Of a DNA stretch of 64,000 nucleotides, positions 52,034 through 59,522 are shown piece by piece (position 1 is the stretch's first letter; each line of letters begins with the position of its first letter). A program made the position numbers and the translations under genes. Source of the DNA: Hydromicrobium sp964415365. GTDB taxonomy: Bacteria; Actinomycetota; Humimicrobiia; Humimicrobiales; Humimicrobiaceae. Below the pieces are notes generated by a model, which was given only the letters and a program-made list of their open reading frames with translations, did not search any database and was not told where the DNA came from. The stretch covers positions 46,912 through 110,911 of the forward strand of contig CAYPYW010000001.1 of NCBI GenBank assembly GCA_964415365.1, written 5' to 3'.

Positions 52034-53620
52034 ATGAATAGTGAAGTAAAGGATAAAATATATATACTCGATACAACCTTAAGGGATGGCGCACAAAGGG
52101 CTGATATATCATTTTCAGTAAGTGATAAACTGCAGCTTATCGAGAGATTTGATGATATTGGGATTGATTATATCGAAGTCGGATTTCCGGCATCCAATCC
52201 CAAGGAAATGGAATTATTCGAAAGGCTAAAAGGGAGAAAATTCGAATATTCAAAAATAATCGCCTTCGGGATGACGAGATATAAAAATACAAAGGTAGAA
52301 GAGGATGAGAATATAAAGCAGTTGGTTCAGTCAGGTGCGGACAGCGTATGCATCGTAGGAAAATCATCTTCTCTTCACACCCAAAAGGTTATAGAGACCA
52401 CTCTTGAAAACAATTTAAGCATGATTTTTGATTCCGTAGAGTATCTGAAGAAGTATTTTCCAGAAGTGATTTTTGATGCCGAGCATTTTTTTGATGGTTT
52501 TAAAGAGAATCCGCAGTATGCATTAAAGACCTTAAAAGTGGCTCTTGAGGCCGGAGCAGATTATCTGGTTCTCTGTGATACAAATGGCGGTGTGCTTCCC
52601 GATGATGTTATTGAGATGATAGAAAAGGTAAAAAGGGGAGTTAAAGCAACTCTGGGTGTACATTTTCACAATGACAGCGGCTGTGCTGTTGCAAATACTG
52701 TAATAGCTGTGAAAAAGGGAATAAAAATGGTTCATGGAACGATAAACGGTTACGGCGAAAGATGCGGCAATGCAGACCTGTGCCAGATAATTCCCAATCT
52801 GGAAATCAAACTTAAAAAGAGCTGTCTGAAGGAAGGAAACCTCAAACATCTAACCAATCTCTCAAGGTTTGTAAGCGAAACTGCAAATCAGATTGCAAAT
52901 CCGAGTCAGCCATTCGTGGGGCGAAACGCTTTCACTCACAAGGGCGGCATGCATGCAAGTGGGGTAAGTAAGTTGTCAGAGGCATTTGAGCATGTGGAAC
53001 CCGGGGCAGTGGGAAATACAAGGGAGATATTGATTTCGGAACTTTCCGGTAAGAAGTCCATAATTCTTAAGGCAAAGGAATTTGGAATTGATCTGGAAAA
53101 CGATCTGAAAAAGGTAAGCGAAATCTTAAATAGGATCCAGAACCTGGAGCATAAAGGCTACCAGTTCGAAGCTGCTGACGGGAGCTTTGAACTACTGGTA
53201 AAGGAAGTCACAGGTGTGAAAAAGAAGTTTTTTAAACTGGAAAGTTTCAGGGTGTTAAATGAGAAGAAGGAAGACGGCAGAATGCTTTCCGAGGCTACGG
53301 TCAAAGTAGAGATAAACGGGAACAGGATAATCGAGACAGCTGAGGGCAATGGTCCGGTTAATGCCCTTGACAGTGCATTAAGAAAAGCAATTGAGAGCTG
53401 TTATCCTGCGCTTTCAAGGATCACCCTTACAGACTTCAAGGTAAGGGTTCTGAATGAGAAGAAAGGTACCAGAGCAGTTGTAAGGGTTCTAATTGAGTCA
53501 TCGGATGGAGAAAAGAGCTGGGGTACCATAGGTGTATCTGAGAATATAATCGAAGCCAGCTGGCAGGCACTGGAAGACAGTGTTATATATGGACTGATGC
53601 ATGTAGAGAAGGGCGGATAA
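52034..53620 (+). CDS. cimA: (R)-citramalate synthase
   Basis: Condenses pyruvate and acetyl-CoA to citramalate, leading to 2-oxobutyrate for isoleucine without threonine deaminase. The 528-aa protein has LDTTLRDGAQRADISFS, GADYLVLCDTNGGVLPD, GVHFHNDSGCAVANTV near residue 215 and FTHKGGMHASGVSK. GAQ in place of GEQ after TTLRD and a helical lid with many aromatic changes distinguish it from LeuA and fit the CimA (TIGR00977-type) family. It has its own C-terminal regulatory domain. Confidence 0.9.
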   Translation: MNSEVKDKIYILDTTLRDGAQRADISFSVSDKLQLIERFDDIGIDYIEVGFPASNPKEMELFERLKGRKFEYSKIIAFGMTRYKNTKVEEDENIKQLVQSGADSVCIVGKSSSLHTQKVIETTLENNLSMIFDSVEYLKKYFPEVIFDAEHFFDGFKENPQYALKTLKVALEAGADYLVLCDTNGGVLPDDVIEMIEKVKRGVKATLGVHFHNDSGCAVANTVIAVKKGIKMVHGTINGYGERCGNADLCQIIPNLEIKLKKSCLKEGNLKHLTNLSRFVSETANQIANPSQPFVGRNAFTHKGGMHASGVSKLSEAFEHVEPGAVGNTREILISELSGKKSIILKAKEFGIDLENDLKKVSEILNRIQNLEHKGYQFEAADGSFELLVKEVTGVKKKFFKLESFRVLNEKKEDGRMLSEATVKVEINGNRIIETAEGNGPVNALDSALRKAIESCYPALSRITLTDFKVRVLNEKKGTRAVVRVLIESSDGEKSWGTIGVSENIIEASWQALEDSVIYGLMHVEKGG

Positions 53621-53639
53621 TTAAAGCTAAGGAGGATTT

Positions 53640-54056
53640 ATGGTATTTGGTAAAAAAATAACTCTATCTGCAAAAGGGTTTTCGGATATTAAAGACATTA
53701 CCGAACAGGTGGAAAGTATCGTTCATCAATCAGGTATAAAGGGCGGGCTTGTAAATGTTTTTGTCATTGGCTCAACTGCTTCTGTTTCAACTATAGAATA
53801 TGAACCTGCCCTGGTTGAAGATGTGCGGGATCAGCTGGAAGAGTTTGTTCCTGCCAGTAAACGTACCCGGCACTCACAGACATGGGGTGATGACAATGGG
53901 TTTTCCCACATACGTGCCACTCTTATGGGTCCGGGTATTACCATGCCGTTATCTGACGGCAGATTAGTTCTTGGTACGTGGCAGCAGATAGTACTTATTG
54001 ACCATGATAACAGGCCACGGTCACGCGAGGTTTTTATACAGGTTATAGGAGAATAG
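53640..54056 (+). CDS. YjbQ/UPF0047 family protein (secondary thiamine-phosphate synthase-like)
   Basis: 138 aa. GLVNVFVIGSTASVSTIEYEP, RHSQTWGDDNGFSHIRATLMG (given as one region near residues 81-101), LVLGTWQQIVLIDHDNRPR and the conserved histidines match the YjbQ family, which shows weak thiamine-phosphate synthase activity in vitro; the true role is unsettled. It is placed 19 bases after cimA with AAGGAGGA before the ATG, so it is probably the last gene of the amino-acid operon. Confidence 0.9.
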   Translation: MVFGKKITLSAKGFSDIKDITEQVESIVHQSGIKGGLVNVFVIGSTASVSTIEYEPALVEDVRDQLEEFVPASKRTRHSQTWGDDNGFSHIRATLMGPGITMPLSDGRLVLGTWQQIVLIDHDNRPRSREVFIQVIGE

Positions 54057-54067
54057 CTGGGTTTTTA

Positions 54068-54087
54068 ATTACTACAAAAATAGTAAT
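54068..54087 (+). terminator. weak hairpin after yjbQ
   Basis: ATTACTA (54068-54074) pairs with TAGTAAT (54081-54087), followed by AATTCTATCTTTTT. Weak stem but correctly placed to end the amino-acid operon before the CRISPR-Cas locus. The rest of 54088-54309 is AT-rich and shows nothing else I can support. Confidence 0.35.
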
Positions 54088-54309
54088 AATTCTATCTTTT
54101 TACTTCCAGGTTCTGCTACTATATACTCCTGAATTTTTAGCATAAATATACTACGTTATTTAAATGTTTTATCTCAATTTTTGCGATACTTTTTTTAAGA
54201 TTTATATGATAGACTTATACTAATTATCTATAAATCAAAATAATTTCAAAGTTTTGTTGTTTAACTTGTGGTTAAGATAAAAAGATTTTATAAAACTCCG
54301 GTTTAAGTA

Positions 54310-55272
54310 ATGAAAACTTCAAATATCTGGAGACTGCTTAAAATTCTTTTAATGATCTGTAGATATAATAAGATTAAGGCTGATAGAATAGCAGGTGAAT
54401 TGGAAATATCTACCAGACAGGTCTACAGGGATATTAATTGTCTGAAATTTGCAGGTATACCAATATGTTCTGATAAAAATGGTTATTCAGTAACTTCAAA
54501 TTTTTTTATGCCTAAAATTAGCTTGAATATAGCAGAAGCCATAACTCTTATTCTTTTTATAAGTTCTATCAAGACACAAAAAGGGACACCTTATTTACAA
54601 ATTTTAGATACAGCATGTGAGAAAATTATAAATTTGCTTCCAGCTGATTTAAAAAAAATAATAGCAGGAAGTAGTTTTAATGGATTGGTGGACTTTGGTT
54701 TAGAAGCTAAAATAGACTATAAGAAAATAGAGGATATTTTTAATTGCATTTATAAGGCTCAATTGGAGAAAAAATCTGTTCACATAAATTATTACAGCAT
54801 AGACAGTAAAATTGAGAAAGACAGAATTGTTAATCCCTATGCTTTGAAGTTCCGATTTGGAGTCTGGTATTTAATAGGTTTTTGTAATTTAAGGAAAGAA
54901 ATTAGAACATTCAGGATAGACAGAATAAGAAATATAAAAACACTTGATAGAAAGTTTTCTATTCCTGAAGATTTCAGTCTGGATAAGTATTTGAGTGGGA
55001 GCTGGGGAATAAAGAAGGGCAAGAAATTTAAAGTAAAGTTAAGGTTTAGCCTGGGAATTGCGGAATTTATAAGTGAAATAACATGGCATCCCTCTCAAAA
55101 ATTGAAATTTAATAATAATGGTTCATTATATGCTGAATATGAAGTGACAGGTTTGGACGAGATTAAGAGATGGGTACTTGGGTTTGGGAATGATGTAGAG
55201 GTAATAGAGCCGGATGAACTTAGGGAGGAAATTATTGAAGAGATTAGTAAGCTTGAGAAAATATACGATTAG
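54310..55272 (+). CDS. WYL-domain transcriptional regulator next to cas genes
   Basis: 320 aa. An N-terminal winged HTH (LEISTRQVYRDINCLKFAG, residues 37-55) of the YobV/DeoR-like type is followed by a helical linker and a WYL domain (VHINYYSIDSK, RFGVWYLIGFCNLRKEIRTF near 195-215) and a WCX C-terminal extension. WYL proteins bind nucleic-acid or nucleotide ligands and often control CRISPR-Cas or defence loci. Its place directly upstream of cas6 suggests control of this operon. No strong promoter is evident by eye. Confidence 0.87.
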   Translation: MKTSNIWRLLKILLMICRYNKIKADRIAGELEISTRQVYRDINCLKFAGIPICSDKNGYSVTSNFFMPKISLNIAEAITLILFISSIKTQKGTPYLQILDTACEKIINLLPADLKKIIAGSSFNGLVDFGLEAKIDYKKIEDIFNCIYKAQLEKKSVHINYYSIDSKIEKDRIVNPYALKFRFGVWYLIGFCNLRKEIRTFRIDRIRNIKTLDRKFSIPEDFSLDKYLSGSWGIKKGKKFKVKLRFSLGIAEFISEITWHPSQKLKFNNNGSLYAEYEVTGLDEIKRWVLGFGNDVEVIEPDELREEIIEEISKLEKIYD

Positions 55273-55340
55273 CTTAAATTTGTAATTTTATCTAATAGTT
55301 TTTTATTATGACAAAGTGATGGCAGGGTAGAGTGATAAAA

Positions 55341-55362
55341 TTTTTACCTATCCAGGTAAAAA
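55341..55362. promoter_or_regulatory. 22-base inverted repeat between the WYL gene and cas6
   Basis: TTTTTACCT and AGGTAAAAA, exact complements, flank ATCC (55341-55362). It lies 69 bases after the WYL stop and 25 bases before cas6. No T-tract follows, so a protein-binding operator is more likely than a terminator. The WYL regulator is the obvious candidate ligand. Confidence 0.5.
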
Positions 55363-55386
55363 GTAATCTAAATTTATATATGGAGC

Positions 55387-56124
55387 ATGTTTATGAGGTT
55401 ATTAATAAAGTTTAATTCCAGTTCTCCTCTCAAAATACCAGTAGCTTATAATTATTATTTCCAATCTGCTATTTACAAATTACTTTCAAATTATAGTATT
55501 CATGGAAAAAATATAGTCGGGAGAAATTATAAATTTTTTACATTCTCAAGGCCTATTGGCAATTATAATTATTCGGTTTCCGAAAAAGTATTAGTTTATA
55601 AAGATAAAATTCAATGGATTATATCTGCATTAGATAAAAAATTCCTGGAAGAGTTAATAAAATCGCTTTTAAATGAGGAAAGTATTGATATATTGGGCCA
55701 GAAGCTAATCAGCTCTTCAATTAAGATTGAAAAATTACCTGATCCTAAAACTTTCAAAGAAATGCTACTCATAAAGATGCTTTCTCCCTTGACAACATAT
55801 TCAACACTTTATGATAGTAATAAAAAAAGAAAAACTTATTTTTATTCCCCGTTTGAAAGTGATTTTTCTATAAAGCTTAAGGAGAATTTACTACGAAAGT
55901 TTAAGTCATTATATAAAAGAATACCCAATAATGATGAATTTGAGATAAAAGCTGTAAATCCGAAAAAAGAATGGGAGAAGATAGTTAAATATAAGGAAAC
56001 AGTAATAAAAGGATGGATGGGAAGATATAGTATAAAAGGAAATCCAAAACTTATAAAACTCGCTTATGATACTGGCCTTGGTTCCAAAAATTCTCAAGGA
56101 TTTGGGTGTTTTGAGATTGAGTAG
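55387..56124 (+). CDS. cas6: CRISPR repeat endoribonuclease Cas6
   Basis: Processes pre-crRNA. A RAMP-fold protein of 245 aa, with N-terminal strand RLLIKFNSSSPLKIPVAYNY, and the glycine-rich loop near the C-terminus, DTGLGSKNSQGFGCFEIE, diagnostic of Cas6. The start is ATG 55387 (or ATG 55390 one codon on), with GGAG upstream. The catalytic His is not certain from sequence; His 39 (in YSIHGKN) is a candidate. A 160-base gap separates it from cas8. Confidence 0.88.
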   Translation: MFMRLLIKFNSSSPLKIPVAYNYYFQSAIYKLLSNYSIHGKNIVGRNYKFFTFSRPIGNYNYSVSEKVLVYKDKIQWIISALDKKFLEELIKSLLNEESIDILGQKLISSSIKIEKLPDPKTFKEMLLIKMLSPLTTYSTLYDSNKKRKTYFYSPFESDFSIKLKENLLRKFKSLYKRIPNNDEFEIKAVNPKKEWEKIVKYKETVIKGWMGRYSIKGNPKLIKLAYDTGLGSKNSQGFGCFEIE

Positions 56125-56284
56125 GAGATTCTACAAAGTTAAATGGTTCTTTCAAATAAAGTTAATATAAATATATGTGTAAATGCATTAATCAAAATTG
56201 TTTTTCGACAGTACAATGTATGTATTGAAATTTTTTGGAGATAAAAGATAAAAGATTATAAGTTATAAAGAGGTCATAAGTAGG

Positions 56285-57802
56285 ATGTTTTATAAAATTG
56301 AAGTTTATAAAGATCCATGGATGGATAATGGTGTTGAAAACTTTTATAGTATTTTGAAAGGTATGGATTCGTGTAAAGCGGAGCTAACAGCTAACTTATT
56401 AAAATTTGAAATAAGCAACACGAAAGAATTTGTCAAGGAATTAACAAGAAAAATTATCAATGAAAAAAGGCGAAACCTGATTGTTAGAGAAAAAGATAAA
56501 AAAACTAATATAAGTAAAGAGATTAAAAAAGATCATTTATTATTGCAGGAAGGTAAAAAGATAGGTGGAAAAGTTGCGTTTAAAGAAGATATATACAAAT
56601 CTGAATATACATCTAGGATTATCTCTAATATATTTAATCTAAGTGATGGGAAAAATATTTGTGTTCTGTGCGGGAGAAGATTTAATAAAGCTATTAAGAA
56701 GTTACAACAAGCTAACTACCCCTTTGTTACAAAGATAGGGAGTCTAAGCGGTATAAGAAGTTATGGGAATGGGGAAACACTATCTCTAAAAGAATATTAC
56801 GATAATCTTTGCTCACTTTGTTATCTTATTGGAATTCTTTTATGGACTGATGAAGCTATTGTCTATAGAACATTTCCAGGTGAGAGATCGTTTTTATTTT
56901 TACCTATATTTGAGAATTTAAAAAAATTGTATGATTTCAAAGAATATTGTAGGTATTCTGGTATTCTTGGAAAGGATGGTAGGTATTCAAATATAAGAGT
57001 AGATGTACAATCTGAAGATATAGAAGTAACCCCTGGTAGATTTTCAACGTTATTATGTTTCTATGAAAAGTTTGTGAGTAATTCGTCAGATGAAGTTATA
57101 GCATCTAATTGGTCGACCATACAGGTCCCATTTGGTCCTGTTAAAAACATAAGAATGGATTCTATAAAGATTACTGATGGAATAATAGGAATTATAAAAA
57201 AACTTATAGGAGATAAAGAGAGTTTTCAACGTGTTTATTCAGATCTAATTAAAAAGATATATTTCTTCTTAGAAAATAAAAAAAATATTGATTGGGATTT
57301 AACAAGGGAACTTCAAGAGAAGTTATCTGAGTCTTTTTTAAAGGATGATTTCAGAGCATTTACAAAATGTCTATTACCCAGAGGGGGTTGTTACATTGTT
57401 TTTTCTTCTGAGTCAATACGAAATTTAGAAAAATTAATATTTGTATGGAGGTGGAGAAAAATGGGCATGCCTAAGGAAAGTCTCGATGTTATAAGAAGTG
57501 TGGGAAATATTGTTGCAAAAGTATCTAAGAGTAATATATCGCTACTTTATAAAATAGACAAGGTTAGAAGAGTAGATGAATTTTGGAATGTATTAAGAGA
57601 GATAGCAAGAAAAATGCCTGGGATGGAAGAAGAAGACTTAAAGCGGATCAAGCCCAAGGCATTAGATGACCTTATTCAAATTGTTAAAAATATTATTGTA
57701 ACAAATAAGGATATATGGAAGGAGGTTAGGGATTTGCTTATTATATATTCTTCTATGTTCTTGGCTATAAATAAAATATCCAAAGGAGGGGATAATAAAT
57801 GA
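56285..57802 (+). CDS. cas8b: type I-B Cas8 large subunit, Cst1 (CXXC-CXXC) family
   Basis: Large subunit of Cascade that recognises the PAM. The protein is 505 aa with two CXXC pairs, NICVLCGRRF near residue 125 and NLCSLCYLIG near 175, which define the Cst1 family and probably bind zinc. The rest is poorly conserved, as is normal for Cas8. It starts the cas8-cas7-cas5 block and overlaps cas7 by 4 bases (ATGA). Assignment rests on the CXXC motifs and gene order. Confidence 0.82.
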   Translation: MFYKIEVYKDPWMDNGVENFYSILKGMDSCKAELTANLLKFEISNTKEFVKELTRKIINEKRRNLIVREKDKKTNISKEIKKDHLLLQEGKKIGGKVAFKEDIYKSEYTSRIISNIFNLSDGKNICVLCGRRFNKAIKKLQQANYPFVTKIGSLSGIRSYGNGETLSLKEYYDNLCSLCYLIGILLWTDEAIVYRTFPGERSFLFLPIFENLKKLYDFKEYCRYSGILGKDGRYSNIRVDVQSEDIEVTPGRFSTLLCFYEKFVSNSSDEVIASNWSTIQVPFGPVKNIRMDSIKITDGIIGIIKKLIGDKESFQRVYSDLIKKIYFFLENKKNIDWDLTRELQEKLSESFLKDDFRAFTKCLLPRGGCYIVFSSESIRNLEKLIFVWRWRKMGMPKESLDVIRSVGNIVAKVSKSNISLLYKIDKVRRVDEFWNVLREIARKMPGMEEEDLKRIKPKALDDLIQIVKNIIVTNKDIWKEVRDLLIIYSSMFLAINKISKGGDNK

Positions 57803-58737
57803 AATGTATAAATATCACATGGATATCTCAAACAAATTTAACTAATCTAAATGCTGGAGAAGGTGAAGCAAATTTTATTGACATCAAGAAATACAAAAAT
57901 AATAGTGTGGAATATCCATATGTCTCTGGACAAGCGATGAGGTATTATATAAGAGAAGCGATTAGAAAAGATCTTGATGATCATGATTACATGTGTGTAC
58001 CTAACGACAGAGGGGAAACTTGTGGAGATATTAAGAAATGTATTGGTTGCGACTTGTTTGGATTTATGACGACTATTAAAAAAGGTGCAATAGAAGGGCA
58101 TCCAGGCGGAGCTATTACTCGTGTATCACCTGTTAAAGTTTCACCTGCTATGGGGATGTTTCCATTAGAAGAAAATACAGTAGTAGATTTTCTTACAAGA
58201 AGACATAGACTGAAAGAGGGTAAAATGGAGGGAGACATTGTTAATGTTGAAATCGGAGTTAATTTATATAAGTGTGGCATAGCTGTAGATACTACAAGGG
58301 TTGGGAGTGAAGAGAATATTGATGAGAAGAATAGAACGGTTAAAGTTGAGCACTATTTAAATGAAGATGAAAGAAAGAAAAGGATTTCAAAAATCCTTGA
58401 GGCCATTAGGTATCTATCAGATTATTCAAAACAATCAAGGTTACTTACAGACTTTACACCTGATTTAATTCTGATAGCTTTTCAAAATAGGTATTCTCAT
58501 AGGTTGCAGAAGGCTATAGACGTAAGGGATAATAAAGTAAACATAGAAAGATTAGAAGCTGTACTTACTGATGTTAAGGAATATAGCTCAAAGATAATAG
58601 CAGGGATTTTACCAGAGGTGATCAATAATGATGAGGATGTCAAAACTAAATTGAATAGCTTGGATATAGAAGTCAGAGGCACAAACGATGTAATAAATGT
58701 AGCACTTGAAAACTTAAAAGGATTAAGCTTAGTATAA
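57799..58737 (+). CDS. cas7: Cascade backbone protein Cas7 (Cst2/DevR type)
   Basis: RAMP-fold crRNA-binding backbone subunit of type I-B Cascade. ITWISQTNLTNLNAGEGEAN, YPYVSGQAMRYYIREAI and CIGCDLFGFM are typical of the Cst2/DevR group. PGGAITRVSPVKVSPAMG near residue 100 likely forms the thumb region. 312 aa. Overlap with cas8 upstream and a 23-base gap to cas5 indicate a single transcript. Confidence 0.88.
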   Translation: MKCINITWISQTNLTNLNAGEGEANFIDIKKYKNNSVEYPYVSGQAMRYYIREAIRKDLDDHDYMCVPNDRGETCGDIKKCIGCDLFGFMTTIKKGAIEGHPGGAITRVSPVKVSPAMGMFPLEENTVVDFLTRRHRLKEGKMEGDIVNVEIGVNLYKCGIAVDTTRVGSEENIDEKNRTVKVEHYLNEDERKKRISKILEAIRYLSDYSKQSRLLTDFTPDLILIAFQNRYSHRLQKAIDVRDNKVNIERLEAVLTDVKEYSSKIIAGILPEVINNDEDVKTKLNSLDIEVRGTNDVINVALENLKGLSLV

Positions 58738-58760
58738 ATTAATAAGGTGAGGTTATATTT

Positions 58761-59432
58761 ATGGCTAATACTTTTAGTATGAAGTTGAAGATAAATTGCC
58801 CATATTTTACCACATTCAGAAAACCAGCCTCTACATCTACAATTTTGACCTATTTTATTCCGCCCTACACCACAATCAGGGGTTTGATTTCAAATGCTCT
58901 GGGATTACCACGGGATGATTTAAGAATTCAAGATTGGTTTAAAATAGGTGTAAAACCCTTGATTACTAATTTTGAAAAATCTAGGGAAATGGCAAAAATC
59001 TTGAAATTGAAGGGCACTGGCGAAATATATAGAAGGAATTTCTCTTCTTCACCGATATATAAAGAGTTTTTAGTTAATCAGTATTATGAGGTGTTTTTAA
59101 TTGGTAATGATAAAAGAATTAAAGATATTTATTTATCACTTTTAAACCCAGAAAGGATGCTATACATAGGTGATTCAGACGCTATGGCTGATATAGATGT
59201 TTCTCAGCCAAATTATGTTGAAGAAGTAGAAACAAATAAGGTATGGAGTGTTATTGAAGGAATTTATGACGGTTGTATTGTAGAGAAGATTCCATATAAG
59301 TTTGTAAAAATAGGGGGAAAATTTAATTTAGAATATAAAACAGTGTCTATCCCTTCTAGTTATCCTTTTCTATTGAAGAAAAAAATAATTTTATTTAAAT
59401 TAATAGAAGAAAAATATATATGGGCGACTTAA
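58761..59432 (+). CDS. cas5: Cascade subunit Cas5 (Cas5t type)
   Basis: Binds the crRNA 5' handle. The N-terminus KLKINCPYFTTFRKPAST and PPYTTIRGLISNALGLPRDD are the conserved Cas5 N-terminal RAMP features. 223 aa. GGTGAGG precedes the ATG. Gene order cas8-cas7-cas5-cas3 and the cas5t-like sequence point to subtype I-B (Tneap). Confidence 0.88.
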   Translation: MANTFSMKLKINCPYFTTFRKPASTSTILTYFIPPYTTIRGLISNALGLPRDDLRIQDWFKIGVKPLITNFEKSREMAKILKLKGTGEIYRRNFSSSPIYKEFLVNQYYEVFLIGNDKRIKDIYLSLLNPERMLYIGDSDAMADIDVSQPNYVEEVETNKVWSVIEGIYDGCIVEKIPYKFVKIGGKFNLEYKTVSIPSSYPFLLKKKIILFKLIEEKYIWAT

Positions 59433-59522
59433 TTTTTGTAAAAATTAATATACATTCTTAATTGTTTAAATAATTTATAGATAGGATAATTGAGTTCTTC
59501 ACAAACTCTTTGAAATAAAAAC

